Part shown: piece after piece, positions 1-8,784 of the stretch
Layout: each line of letters starts with the position of its first letter
Position numbering within the stretch: the stretch's first letter is position 1
NCBI RefSeq assembly: GCF_010729665.1
Contig: NZ_AP022610.1
Span: 1,488,001-1,552,000 of the forward strand
From: Mycolicibacterium madagascariense
GTDB lineage: Bacteria > Actinomycetota > Actinomycetes > Mycobacteriales > Mycobacteriaceae
Length of the DNA stretch: 64,000 nt
Direction of reading: 5' to 3'
Notes under the pieces: model-generated
The model's input: only the letters and a program-made list of their open reading frames with translations
The model's database searches: none
Told to the model about the DNA's origin: nothing
Translations under genes and position numbers: made by a program

Positions 1-1
1 C

Positions 2-271
2 CCCGGCGTCACCGCGACCGCCGCCTCGGCGACCTACACCGACGCCGACCCCGAGCGCGACCGCGCCGCTATCGCGATGGGCCGGCGCGGGCGACCCGAG
101 GAGCAGGCGGGCGCCATCCTCTTCCTGCTGTCGGACCTGTCGAGCTACGTGACCGGCCAGACCCTGCTCGTCGATGGCGGCATGAATCTCAAGTGGAGCC
201 ACCTGGCTCCCGACCACACGTCGCTGTTCCTCAAGGACGAGGCGTTCCGCGAACAGATCAGGAGGCCCTGA
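2..271 (+). CDS. Short-chain dehydrogenase/reductase, C-terminal fragment
   Basis: The open frame enters from the left edge and stops at the TGA at 269-271, so only about the last 89 residues are present. The end matches classical SDR proteins: a PGVTAT-like stretch after the catalytic region, then the motif [20 protein letters not shown] and the near-terminal [12 protein letters not shown] signature of FabG-type oxidoreductases. The catalytic Ser-Tyr-Lys and the Rossmann glycine motif lie outside the window, so the substrate cannot be judged. Its stop codon overlaps the start of the Rieske gene (TGATG), so it is probably translationally coupled to it and is the upstream member of the catabolic operon. 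Confidence 0.85.
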   Translation, partial: PGVTATAASATYTDADPERDRAAIAMGRRGRPEEQAGAILFLLSDLSSYVTGQTLLVDGGMNLKWSHLAPDHTSLFLKDEAFREQIRRP

Positions 272-1647
272 TGACCGACACCAGAGAAGACGTCGTCGCC
301 GAAGTCGTCGAGGAACTCGCCAGCCCCATGACGATCGGCGTCGAAGCCTACGTCTCCGAGGCCTACGCCCGCGCCGAGCGGGACAGGCTGTGGCGCAAGG
401 TCTGGCAGCAGGTCGGCCGCGTCGAGGAGATCCCCGAGGTCGGTAGTTACCTGACCTACGACATCCTCGACGACTCGATCATCGTCGTCCGTACCGGGCC
501 CAACGAGTTCCGCGCCCACCACAACGTGTGCATGCACCGCGGCCGCAAGCTGGTCGACGTACCCGCCGGCGCCAAGCACGCCTGCGACCGCACCCGCAAG
601 TCGTTCGTCTGCGGATTCCACGGCTGGACATATGGTTTGGACGGCGCCTGCACGCACATCCGCGAGCAGGACGACTGGCAGGGTGCGCTGACGCCCGAGA
701 ACACCCACCTGGCCCACGTCAACGTCGACACCTGGGGCGGCTGGCTGTTCGTCAACATGGACGTCGATCCAGAACCGTTGGCCGACTACCTCTTTCCCGC
801 CGCCAAGATCCTCGATCCCTTCGGCCTGGAGAACATGCGCTTCAAGTGGCGCAAGTGGCTGAACTTCGACTGCAACTGGAAGGTCGCGCTGGAGGCCTTC
901 AACGAGACCTACCACGTCTTCACGACGCACCCGGAGTTCAACAAGTTCGGCGAGTTCAAGGGCTGGGCCAAGGCGCAGGGTAGGCATAGCAACATCGGCT
1001 ACGACGCGCCAAAGGGGTTGGACGAGACCAAGTCCAAGATCCGGCTCGGCTCCGGTGACCCGCGCATCTCGACCGCTGAGATGCAGGTGTACACCATGGA
1101 GGAGACCAACGCGACCACCACGCAGACCCTGGTGAACGCCGCCAAGCGCCTGGTCGACGAATTGCCCGAGGGCACACCCGCCAACAAGGTGCTCGAGCAT
1201 TGGCTGACCTCGGCGCGCAACGACGATGCGGCGCGCGGGGTCATCTGGCCGACCATTCCCGCCGACATCCTCGGCCAGAGTGGCACGGCGTGGCAGCTGT
1301 TCCCCAACTTCCAGATCGGCCAGGGCCTGACGAGCGCCCTCTGCTATAGCGCCCGCCCCGACCCGAGCTACGACCCGAACAAGTGCATCTTCGAGGTCGC
1401 GGTGTTCGAGCTGTACCCGAAGGGCCAAGAGCCGCAGACCGAATGGGTCTACACACCCGTCGGCGACCCGAACTGGCTGTCGGTGCTGCCGCAGGACTTC
1501 TCGAACATGGCCGCCGTGCAGCAGGGCATGAAGTCACTCGGCTTCCCCGGCACCAAGCCCAATCCGTACCGCGAACGCAGCACCGTCAACCTCCACTATC
1601 AGCTGTCCAAGTACATGGGCACCGGCGCACCGCAGGATCTCGCGTGA
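271..1647 (+). CDS. Rieske non-heme iron aromatic ring-hydroxylating oxygenase, large subunit
   Basis: 458-residue oxygenase component that would hydroxylate a ring or methyl carbon using electrons from a separate reductase. A Rieske 2Fe-2S centre is visible as C87-x-H89 and C114-x2-H117. The catalytic domain carries the mononuclear iron motif NETYH..TH with H215 and H220. The ATG at 271 was chosen over the earlier in-frame codon at 193 because an ideal AGGAGG lies at 260-265, 5 nt away, and because the ATG overlaps the stop of the preceding SDR. No beta subunit, ferredoxin or reductase gene is nearby, so electron transfer partners must be encoded elsewhere. It is the first of four oxidative enzymes in the operon. 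The substrate is not identifiable from sequence alone. Confidence 0.88.
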   Translation: MTDTREDVVAEVVEELASPMTIGVEAYVSEAYARAERDRLWRKVWQQVGRVEEIPEVGSYLTYDILDDSIIVVRTGPNEFRAHHNVCMHRGRKLVDVPAGAKHACDRTRKSFVCGFHGWTYGLDGACTHIREQDDWQGALTPENTHLAHVNVDTWGGWLFVNMDVDPEPLADYLFPAAKILDPFGLENMRFKWRKWLNFDCNWKVALEAFNETYHVFTTHPEFNKFGEFKGWAKAQGRHSNIGYDAPKGLDETKSKIRLGSGDPRISTAEMQVYTMEETNATTTQTLVNAAKRLVDELPEGTPANKVLEHWLTSARNDDAARGVIWPTIPADILGQSGTAWQLFPNFQIGQGLTSALCYSARPDPSYDPNKCIFEVAVFELYPKGQEPQTEWVYTPVGDPNWLSVLPQDFSNMAAVQQGMKSLGFPGTKPNPYRERSTVNLHYQLSKYMGTGAPQDLA

Positions 1648-1711
1648 TTCGTGTCGGTTCGGGAGCGGTGCCCGCAACGAATACTCCACAAATCCTCGAA
1701 AGGGAGCAGTC

Positions 1712-2890
1712 ATGAAGGTCAATCTCGGCACTGGAGCGCAGAACTCGCACGATTGGGACCGCGTTCTGGCGGGGAACTTCAGCAGCCCGGCGGAAACCCC
1801 CGACTGGCAGTGCGTCGAGGGCGCCTTGGCGCTCGGTGATCTCGCCGAACCGCTGGGCTTCGACGGGATCTGGTTCCCCGAGCACTGCGGCACGCCATAC
1901 GGCATGACGCCCAACCCGATTCAGGCTCTGACCTACTTCGCGGGCCGTACCGAGCGCGTCGGGCTCGGCACGTTCGTGGCCGTGGCCCCGTGGTGGAACC
2001 CGGTGCGGCTGGCCCACCAGATCGCCTATCTCGACATCGTCTCGAAGGGCCGTTACAACACGATCGGCATCGGGCGCGGGGTGTCCAAGTCGGAGTTCGA
2101 CGCCGTCGGCGTGCCCCGTGAGGAGAGCCGCGAGCGGTTCAACGAGTGCCTGGACATCCTGGAGCTGGCGTTCAGCGGCGAGCGCTTCTCCTACGACGGC
2201 GAGATCTTCAAATTCCCCGAGATGTCGCTGCGCCCAGAGCCGTACAGCAAGGACCTCTTCTCGCGGATCTACAGCTCGTCGTCGACGGCCGAGTCCCTGG
2301 AGATCCTGTCGCGGCGCGGCATGGTGCCGCTGTTCGTCGGCAACAAGCCGATCTGGGATGCCGGCGCAGAGGTCCAGAAGGTCAACACCTTCCGTCAGGA
2401 GGAGGGCTTCGAGCCGTGTCAGCCCAAGAACGTCATGTTCATGTACTGCACGCCGGACGAGCCTGACGCGCAGCAGACCGACGAGTGGATCTGGACGGCC
2501 AACCGCGACGTCACCGTGCACTACGGCTTCGCCGATGCGTCGAACTTCAAGGGCGTCAAGGGGTATGAGGCCTACGCCGCACGGGAAGCCGGTGCGACGG
2601 CCGTGCTCGCCGAGGCCGTGCAGAAGCCCGAGCCCGGTACGAAGAAGATGCCCGGCTACCACGCGTCGAACCTGCTGATCGGCACGCCCGACACCATCTT
2701 CGAGAAGCTGAAGGCCGCCCAGGAGGCGTGCTCGTTCTCCGAGGTGACCATCGTCCCTCAGTTCGGTACGATGCCCTACGCCGACGGCATCGAGAGCGTC
2801 AAGCTGTTCGCCCGCGAGGTGCTGCCCGCGGTGCACGAGATGGCGGCACCGCTGCACGAGTCCGCGCTGCCCGCGGCGGTCCCGGCGTGA
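1712..2890 (+). CDS. LLM-class (luciferase-like) flavin-dependent monooxygenase
   Basis: 392-residue bacterial-luciferase-fold protein. The N-terminal barrel strand, the GFDGIWFPEHC segment and the GRYNTIGIGRGVSKSEF region are typical of flavin- or F420-dependent LLM oxidoreductases. These enzymes use reduced FMN (or F420) to oxygenate ketones, aldehydes or sulfonates. An AGGGAG at 1701-1706 precedes the ATG by 5 nt. The 64-nt gap to the Rieske gene and the 4-nt GTGA overlap with the next gene place it in the same operon. Two different flavin monooxygenases side by side suggest successive oxidations of one substrate, or an acyclic/cyclic ketone pair. FMN versus F420 use cannot be decided here. 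Confidence 0.85.
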   Translation: MKVNLGTGAQNSHDWDRVLAGNFSSPAETPDWQCVEGALALGDLAEPLGFDGIWFPEHCGTPYGMTPNPIQALTYFAGRTERVGLGTFVAVAPWWNPVRLAHQIAYLDIVSKGRYNTIGIGRGVSKSEFDAVGVPREESRERFNECLDILELAFSGERFSYDGEIFKFPEMSLRPEPYSKDLFSRIYSSSSTAESLEILSRRGMVPLFVGNKPIWDAGAEVQKVNTFRQEEGFEPCQPKNVMFMYCTPDEPDAQQTDEWIWTANRDVTVHYGFADASNFKGVKGYEAYAAREAGATAVLAEAVQKPEPGTKKMPGYHASNLLIGTPDTIFEKLKAAQEACSFSEVTIVPQFGTMPYADGIESVKLFAREVLPAVHEMAAPLHESALPAAVPA

Positions 2891-4734
2891 CGGCGATGCG
2901 AGAGTGCGGCCCCACGACCACGCCGGAGGACGTCGACATTCCTGCACTGCGGGCCAAGTACCAGCTCGAGCGCGAGAAGCGCCTGCGCAAGGAGGGTTCC
3001 AAGCAGTACGTCGAAACCGGGGACGGCTACGCCGAGTTCGCCGAGATCGACCCGCATACGCCGTATGTCGAGCGCGATCCGATCGTCGCGGACATCGACG
3101 TCGCCGTGCTCGGCGGTGGCTTCGGCGGCCTGCTCAGCGCGGCGTATCTGAAGAAGGCGGGCGTCGACGACGTCCACGTCATCGAGATGGGTGGCGACTT
3201 CGGTGGCGTGTGGTACTGGAACCGCTACCCGGGCATCCAGTGCGACAACGAATCCTATTGCTACGTGCCGCTTCTCGAGGAACTCGGCTTCATCCCGAGC
3301 AAGAAGTTCGCCGACGGCGCCGAGATCTACCAGCACTGCCGCAACATCGGCAAGCACTTCGGGCTGTACGACGGCGCCATCTTCTCCACCCAGGTGCGCG
3401 ATCTGATCTGGGACGATGACGTCGACCGCTGGAAGATCACCACCAATCGCGGCGACGACATCCGCGCCCGCTTCGTGGTGATGGCGTCGGGCCCCTTCAA
3501 TCGCCCCAAGCTGCCGGGCATCCCGGGCCTCAAGGACTTCACGGGTCACAGCTTCCACTCGTCGCGCTGGGACTACGACTACACCGGTGGCAGCCCGTCG
3601 GACCCGGTGCTCGACAAGCTCGCCGACAAGACCGTCGCGATCATCGGCACCGGCGCGACGGGCGTGCAGATCGTGCCGTACCTCGGGCGCTACGCCAAGC
3701 AGCTCTACGTCGTGCAGCGCACCCCGTCGACCGTCGACGAACGCAACAACAGGCCGACCGACCCCGAGTGGGTGAAAACCCTTGGGCCCGGCTGGCAGAA
3801 GGAACGCCAGCGCAACTTCCACTCGTGGACGTTCGAGGGCATGGCGCTCGGCCAACCCGACCTGGTGTGCGACTTCTGGACCGAGTTGGGCCGCAACACC
3901 GCCGCCCGGGTGCTGGCCCTGCCCGACCCCGCGTCGATGACCCCCGAGCAGTTCATGGGTCTGCGCGAGGAGGAGGACTACAAGCTCATGGAGCGGTTGC
4001 GCCGCCGCGTCGAGACCCTCGTCGCCGACGGTGCGACGGCCGAGGCGCTCAAGCCGTACTACCGATTCCTCTGCAAGCGGCCATGTTCCAACGACGACTA
4101 CCTGCCGACGTTCAACCTCCCCAACGTCACGCTCGTCGACGTGTCGGAGAGCAAGGGCGTTGAGAAGCTGACCGAGACGGGCTTCGTCGCCAACGGCGTC
4201 GAGTATCCGGTCGACTGCATCATCTACGCCAGCGGTTTCGAGATCACCACCGAGATCAGCAGGCGCTACAGCATCGACGCCATCGAGGGTCGCGACGGCG
4301 TCTCGCTCTACGACTACTGGCACGACGGATTCAAGACGCTGCACGGCATGACGAGCCGCGGCTTCCCCAACCAGTTCTTCACCGGCTTCACGCAGGTCGG
4401 CATCTCGGCCAACATCGCCGCGAACTACGAACTGCAGGGCGAGCACATCGCCTACGTCATCGCCGAGGCGCTCCGGCGCGGCGTCACCACGCTGGAGCCG
4501 ACGCAGGAGGCACAGGACGGCTGGTGCGCGACCGTGCGCGAGACGGCCATCGACAACTCGGCCTTCGACGCCGAGTGCACGCCGGGCTACTACAACAACG
4601 AGGGCGGCGGTGGTGGCGAGGGCATCCGCAGCCACCTCGGTGAGCCGTACGGCCCGGGCTTCTACGCGTTCGGCGACCTGCTGGCGCAGTGGCGGGAGAA
4701 GGGCGACCTCGACGGGCTGGAGCTACGCCCGTGA
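2887..4734 (+). CDS. Baeyer-Villiger-type FAD/NADPH monooxygenase
   Basis: About 615 residues. Two Rossmann dinucleotide motifs are visible: GGGFGG at about residues 76-81 for FAD and GTGATG at about 254-259 for NADPH. Between them is FTGHSFHSSRWD at 218-229, an exact match to the type I Baeyer-Villiger fingerprint FxGxxxHxxxW(P/D). The family inserts oxygen next to a ketone to give an ester or lactone. A 60-70 residue N-terminal extension precedes the first Rossmann fold. The start is GTG at 2887, overlapping the LLM stop (GTGA); ATG at 2896 is the alternative. A gap with a perfect inverted repeat follows before the next operon gene. Cyclic ketone oxidation is likely; the exact substrate is inference. 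Confidence 0.9.
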   Translation: MTAMRECGPTTTPEDVDIPALRAKYQLEREKRLRKEGSKQYVETGDGYAEFAEIDPHTPYVERDPIVADIDVAVLGGGFGGLLSAAYLKKAGVDDVHVIEMGGDFGGVWYWNRYPGIQCDNESYCYVPLLEELGFIPSKKFADGAEIYQHCRNIGKHFGLYDGAIFSTQVRDLIWDDDVDRWKITTNRGDDIRARFVVMASGPFNRPKLPGIPGLKDFTGHSFHSSRWDYDYTGGSPSDPVLDKLADKTVAIIGTGATGVQIVPYLGRYAKQLYVVQRTPSTVDERNNRPTDPEWVKTLGPGWQKERQRNFHSWTFEGMALGQPDLVCDFWTELGRNTAARVLALPDPASMTPEQFMGLREEEDYKLMERLRRRVETLVADGATAEALKPYYRFLCKRPCSNDDYLPTFNLPNVTLVDVSESKGVEKLTETGFVANGVEYPVDCIIYASGFEITTEISRRYSIDAIEGRDGVSLYDYWHDGFKTLHGMTSRGFPNQFFTGFTQVGISANIAANYELQGEHIAYVIAEALRRGVTTLEPTQEAQDGWCATVRETAIDNSAFDAECTPGYYNNEGGGGGEGIRSHLGEPYGPGFYAFGDLLAQWREKGDLDGLELRP

Positions 4735-4738
4735 CATC

Positions 4739-4802
4739 CGCCGAGCGCACGCTTCTTGACGGCCCCACTCGCGTTTCGCGTACACGAAGCGTGCGCTCGG
4801 CG
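4739..4802. repeat. Perfect intergenic inverted repeat, 17-nt arms
   Basis: Arms at 4739-4755 and 4786-4802 are exact reverse complements (core GAGCGCACGCTTC and its complement) around a 30-nt loop. The element fills nearly the whole gap between the monooxygenase stop and the SDR start at 4804, two genes that point the same way. No run of T follows. It could be an attenuator, a processing hairpin or a member of an interspersed repeat family. Confidence 0.7.
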
Positions 4803-4803
4803 C

Positions 4804-5727
4804 ATGGCTGAGGCCAGGTTCGACGATCGCGTCGCCGTCGTCACCGGCGGCGGGCGGGGACTCGGTCGGGCCTATGCGCTGCTGCTGGCGTCGCGCGGCG
4901 CGAAGGTCGTCGTCAACGACGTCGGCGGCAGCCTGACGGGTGAGGGCAGCGACTCCGGACCCGCGCACGACGCGGCCCGCGAGATCGTCGCCGCCGGGGG
5001 AGAGGCCGTCGCCAACGTCGACTCGGTGGCCACGGCCGCCGGCGGGGCGGCCATCGTCGACACCGCGCTTGACCACTACGGCCGCATCGACGTGCTGGTG
5101 CACAACGCGGGCAACGTACGGCGAGCCGCGCTGCGGGACATCGGCGTCGACGACTTCGAGGCGGTGCTCGACGTCCACCTGCGGGGTGCCTTCCACGTCG
5201 TGCGCCAAGCCTTTCCGGTGATGTGCGATGCCGGGTACGGTCGCATCGTCCTCACGTCGTCGATCGGCGGGCTCTACGGCAACCACGACGTCGTCAACTA
5301 CGCGGTCGCCAAGTCGGGCGTCATCGGGCTGTCGAACGTCGCCGCGATCGAGGGTGCCGCGCACGGCGTGCTGAGCAACGTCATCGTGCCCGCGGCCGTG
5401 ACGCGGATGGCCGAAGGCATCGACACCTCGGCCTACCCGCCCATGGGTGCCGAGCTCGTCGCGCCCGCAGTCGCCTACCTGGCTCACGAATCCTGTTCCA
5501 TCACAGGGGAAATGATCGTCGCGCTCGCGGGCCGGCTCGCGCGGGCGTTCATCGCCGAGACCCCCGGCGTGTACCGGCCGTCGTGGTCGATCGAGGAGGT
5601 GGGCGAGCAGCTCGACGCCATCCGCGACGACACCGCACCGGTGGTGTTCCCGCCCGTGCCGAACGGGCACGACGAGCACATCCGTTACAGTTTCACGATG
5701 GCGAGTCAGGCGATCGGTCATGTCTAG
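4804..5727 (+). CDS. SDR dehydrogenase, MFE-2 (3-hydroxyacyl-CoA dehydrogenase)-like
   Basis: 307-residue short-chain dehydrogenase. The cofactor motif TGGGRGLG lies at about residues 14-21, the NAG motif follows, and the catalytic set is Ser (LTSSIGG) with YAVAK. The N-terminal stretch GRAYALLLASRGAKVVVND closely resembles the dehydrogenase domain of peroxisomal-type multifunctional enzyme 2, which oxidises 3-hydroxyacyl-CoA in beta-oxidation of branched or steroid side chains. The C-terminus is about 60 residues longer than a minimal SDR. ATG 4804 is preferred over ATG 4756, because the earlier codon lies at the foot of the inverted repeat and the extra 16 residues do not resemble the family start. 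It overlaps the CoA-transferase start by 8 nt, so the two are coupled. Confidence 0.85.
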   Translation: MAEARFDDRVAVVTGGGRGLGRAYALLLASRGAKVVVNDVGGSLTGEGSDSGPAHDAAREIVAAGGEAVANVDSVATAAGGAAIVDTALDHYGRIDVLVHNAGNVRRAALRDIGVDDFEAVLDVHLRGAFHVVRQAFPVMCDAGYGRIVLTSSIGGLYGNHDVVNYAVAKSGVIGLSNVAAIEGAAHGVLSNVIVPAAVTRMAEGIDTSAYPPMGAELVAPAVAYLAHESCSITGEMIVALAGRLARAFIAETPGVYRPSWSIEEVGEQLDAIRDDTAPVVFPPVPNGHDEHIRYSFTMASQAIGHV

Positions 5728-6859
5728 CGGCCCGCTGCAGGGCGTACGGGTCATCGACCTCACCGCCGTCGTGATGGGGCCGTACTGCACCCAGATCATG
5801 GCCGACATGGGCGCCGACGTCATCAAGGTCGAGCCGCCCGCCGGGGACAACGCCCGCTACATCTCGGTCGGCCCGGCACCCGGGATGAGCGGGGTCTTCT
5901 ACAACGTGAACCGCGGAAAGCGCAGTGTCGTACTCGATCTCGCGACCGCGGAGGGCGCCGACGCCCTGCGGACGCTGGTCGCCGACGCGGACGTCTTCAT
6001 CCACTCGATGCGGGCGCGGGCCGTCGCCAAGCTCGGCTTCTCCTACGCCGACGTGGCCGCGATCAACCCGGCCATCGTCTACACCAACTGCTACGGCTAC
6101 AGCCGCCGCGGACCGGAGGCCGACCGCCCCGCCTACGACGACATCATCCAGGCGCAGTCGGGTCTCGCGGCCGTGCAGGAGATGCTCACCGGCGAGGCGA
6201 CCTACGTCGGCAGCATCGTCGCGGACAAGGTCGGCGGCCTCACCGCGCTGTACGCCACCATGATGGCGCTGTTCCACCGCGAACGCACCGGCGAGGGGCA
6301 GGAGGTGGAGGTCAGCATGTACGAGACCATGGCGTCCTTCCTGCTCGTCGAGCACGCCAACGGCAAGATGTTCACCCCGCCGCTGGGTCCCGCGGTCTAC
6401 CCGCGGACGGTGGCGCGCAACCGCAAGCCGTACCCGACGAAGGACGGACACGTCGCGGTGCTCATCTACAACGACAAGCACTGGAAGGCGTTCGTCGACG
6501 CGGTGCAGCCGGAGTGGAACGACGATTCGTTCGCCACCCTGGAGCAGCGCGCCAAGCAGATCGACGTCATGTACGGACGGATCGCCGAGACGCTGCTCGA
6601 GCGCACGACGGCCGAATGGCTCGAACTGTTCGGCGAACTGCAGATCCCCGCCGCGCCCATTCAGACACCCGACGAACTGTTCGACGACCCGCACCTCGAC
6701 GCCGTCGGCTTCTTCGAAACCGTCGACACCCCGCACGGGCCGGTGCGCTTTCCCGGTGTGCCGACGTGGTTTTCGCGCACTCCCGGCCGGGTCGCCGGGG
6801 CCGCGCCCGCACTGGGCGCCGACACCGCCGAGGTGCTGGCCGAGGACCCGCGCCGCTAG
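5720..6859 (+). CDS. Family III (CaiB/BaiF) acyl-CoA transferase
   Basis: 379 residues, the usual length for this family. It moves CoA from one acyl thioester to another carboxylic acid through an aspartyl-CoA intermediate. Visible hallmarks are the N-terminal GVRVIDL segment, ADMGADVIKVEPP, NRGKRSVVLDL, and the DD pair at residues 140-141 in AYDDIIQAQSG that supplies the catalytic aspartate. In this operon it would activate the acid produced by the monooxygenase and dehydrogenase steps for beta-oxidation. The start overlaps the SDR stop, and its own stop overlaps the end of htpG on the other strand by 4 nt (6856-6859), marking the operon end. Confidence 0.9.
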   Translation: MSSGPLQGVRVIDLTAVVMGPYCTQIMADMGADVIKVEPPAGDNARYISVGPAPGMSGVFYNVNRGKRSVVLDLATAEGADALRTLVADADVFIHSMRARAVAKLGFSYADVAAINPAIVYTNCYGYSRRGPEADRPAYDDIIQAQSGLAAVQEMLTGEATYVGSIVADKVGGLTALYATMMALFHRERTGEGQEVEVSMYETMASFLLVEHANGKMFTPPLGPAVYPRTVARNRKPYPTKDGHVAVLIYNDKHWKAFVDAVQPEWNDDSFATLEQRAKQIDVMYGRIAETLLERTTAEWLELFGELQIPAAPIQTPDELFDDPHLDAVGFFETVDTPHGPVRFPGVPTWFSRTPGRVAGAAPALGADTAEVLAEDPRR

Positions 6860-8784
6860 ACGGTGCGCGCCAGCCGGTCGGCCAGCAGCGAGGCGAACCG
6901 CGCCGGATCGTCCAGCGCTCCACCCTCGGCGAGAAGCGCTGTCCCGTACAGCAATTCGGCCGTCTCGGCGAGACCGTCCTTCTCGCTGGACGCGGACAGC
7001 GCATCGCGCAGACCGGTCACCAGAGCGTGGTCGGGGTTGAGTTCGAGGATCCGCTTCCCGACCGGAATCTCCTGCCCCGACGCGCGATACATCCGCGCGA
7101 GCTGCGGCGTGATGCCGAACGTGTCGGTGATGAGGCATGCCGGCGACGACGTCAGGCGCGTCGAAAGCCGCACTTCCTTGACGTGCTCGTCGAGGGTCTC
7201 CTTCAGCCACGTCAACAGCTCGGTGAAGTCGCCGTGCTCGGCCTCGTCGGCGTCGTCGTCCGCACCGAGGTCGACCTCGCCCTTCGCGACCGACTGCAGC
7301 GCCTTGCCGTCGAAGTCCGGCACCGACCCGACCCACACCTCGTCGACGGGATCGGTCAGCAGCAGCACCTCGTAGCCCTTGGCCTTGAAGGCCTCCAGGT
7401 GCGGCGAACGCTCCAGCAGTGCCTTCGACTCGCCCGTCGCGTAGTAGATCTGCTCCTGGCCCTCCTTCATCCGCCCGACGTAGTCCGCGAGCGTCGTCGA
7501 CTCGCTGAACGTCGACGCGAACGACGACGCCCGCAGCACCGCGTCGCGGTTGTCGCCGTCGGAGATCAAGCCCTCCTTGAAGACCCGGCCGAACTGCGAC
7601 CAGAACGTCGCGTAGTCGTCGGGACGGTTGGCCTGCAGGTCCTTGATCGCCGAGAGCACCTTCTTGGTGAGGCTGCGGCGGATCACCTTGATCTGGCGGT
7701 CCTGCTGCAGGATCTCGCGAGACACGTTGAGCGACATGTCCTGTGCGTCGACCACGCCCTTGATGAACCGCAGGTACTCCGGCACCAGGTCGTCGCAGTC
7801 ACCCATGATGAAGACGCGCTTGACGTACAGCTGGACGCCGGTGTGGCCGTCGCGGTTGAAGAGGTCGAACGGGGCCATCGACGGGATGAACAGCAGCGCC
7901 TGGTATTCGAAGGTGCCCTCGGCCTTCATCGCGATGACGTCGAGCGGCTCGTCCCACGCGTGGGCGATGTGCTTGTAGAACTCGGCGTACTCCTCGTCGG
8001 AGACCTCGCTCTTGGGCTTGGCCCACAGCGCCGTCCGCGAGTTGAGCGTCTCCGTCTCGACGGTCACCGTCGGCTCGCCGCCCTCCTCGGCTGCCGGCGT
8101 GGTCTTCTCGACCTCCATGCGGATGGGCCACGAGATGAAGTCGGAGTACTTCTTGACCAGCTCGCGAATCTTCCACGGCGCGGTGTAGTCGTGCAGCTCG
8201 TCGTCGGTGTCCGCGGGCTTGAGGTGCAGCGTCACCGACGTGCCCTGCGGCGCGTCGTCGACGGTGGCGATCGTGTAGGTGCCGTCGCCGCTGGATTCCC
8301 AACGGGTGGCCGAACTCTCGCCCGCCTTGCGGGTCAGCAGCTCGACCTCGTCGGCCACCATGAACGTCGAGTAGAAGCCGATGCCGAACTGGCCGATCAG
8401 CTCCTCGGTCTGCCCGGCCTGGTTCGCCTCGCGCAGCTTCTGGCGCAGCTCGCCGGTTCCCGACTTCGCGAGCGTGCCGATGAGCTCGACCACCTCGTCG
8501 CGCGTCATCCCGATGCCGTTGTCACGGATCGTCAGCGTCCGCGCGGCCTTGTCGATCCCAGTTCCCGTCGCCCCGATGTCGATCTCGATGTGCAGATCCG
8601 ACGTGTCGACCTCGAGGTCCTTGTTGCGGAACGCCTCGAGCCGCAGCTTGTCCAGCGCGTCGGACGCGTTGGAGATCAACTCCCGCAGGAACGAGTCCTT
8701 GTTGGAGTAGATCGAGTGCACCATCAGCTGTAGCAGCTGGCGGGCCTCTGCCTGGAATTCTCTCTGTTCGACCTGCTCGCTCAC
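6856..8784 (-). CDS. htpG: Molecular chaperone HtpG (Hsp90 family)
   Basis: 642-residue cytosolic ATP-dependent chaperone of normal length. The N-terminal GHKL ATPase shows the adenine/Mg motif NASDALDK, the DNGIGM box, the lid glycine run GTLAKSGT and GQFGIGFYS. The middle and C-terminal dimerisation regions are intact. It reads leftward, tail to tail with the CoA-transferase operon and a 4-nt stop overlap. Downstream of the DUF222/HNH remnant it may have its own promoter within that remnant. It is not part of the M. tuberculosis lat-sigF block as I remember it, so its position here is a local arrangement. Confidence 0.97.
   Translation of the reverse strand: MSEQVEQREFQAEARQLLQLMVHSIYSNKDSFLRELISNASDALDKLRLEAFRNKDLEVDTSDLHIEIDIGATGTGIDKAARTLTIRDNGIGMTRDEVVELIGTLAKSGTGELRQKLREANQAGQTEELIGQFGIGFYSTFMVADEVELLTRKAGESSATRWESSGDGTYTIATVDDAPQGTSVTLHLKPADTDDELHDYTAPWKIRELVKKYSDFISWPIRMEVEKTTPAAEEGGEPTVTVETETLNSRTALWAKPKSEVSDEEYAEFYKHIAHAWDEPLDVIAMKAEGTFEYQALLFIPSMAPFDLFNRDGHTGVQLYVKRVFIMGDCDDLVPEYLRFIKGVVDAQDMSLNVSREILQQDRQIKVIRRSLTKKVLSAIKDLQANRPDDYATFWSQFGRVFKEGLISDGDNRDAVLRASSFASTFSESTTLADYVGRMKEGQEQIYYATGESKALLERSPHLEAFKAKGYEVLLLTDPVDEVWVGSVPDFDGKALQSVAKGEVDLGADDDADEAEHGDFTELLTWLKETLDEHVKEVRLSTRLTSSPACLITDTFGITPQLARMYRASGQEIPVGKRILELNPDHALVTGLRDALSASSEKDGLAETAELLYGTALLAEGGALDDPARFASLLADRLARTV

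Noticed and set aside
145..1428. Long open frame antisense to the Rieske oxygenase
   Set aside because: The plus-strand product has clear Rieske and iron motifs; the antisense product is low-complexity Val/Leu/Gly/Arg with no family features, as expected in high-GC DNA.
2776..4635. 619-codon open frame antisense to the Baeyer-Villiger-type enzyme
   Set aside because: No recognisable domain, and composition typical of the shadow of a GC-rich gene. The plus strand carries two Rossmann motifs and the family fingerprint.
4739..4802. CRISPR or transposon end
   Set aside because: Single inverted repeat, no spacer series, no transposase gene and no target duplication seen.
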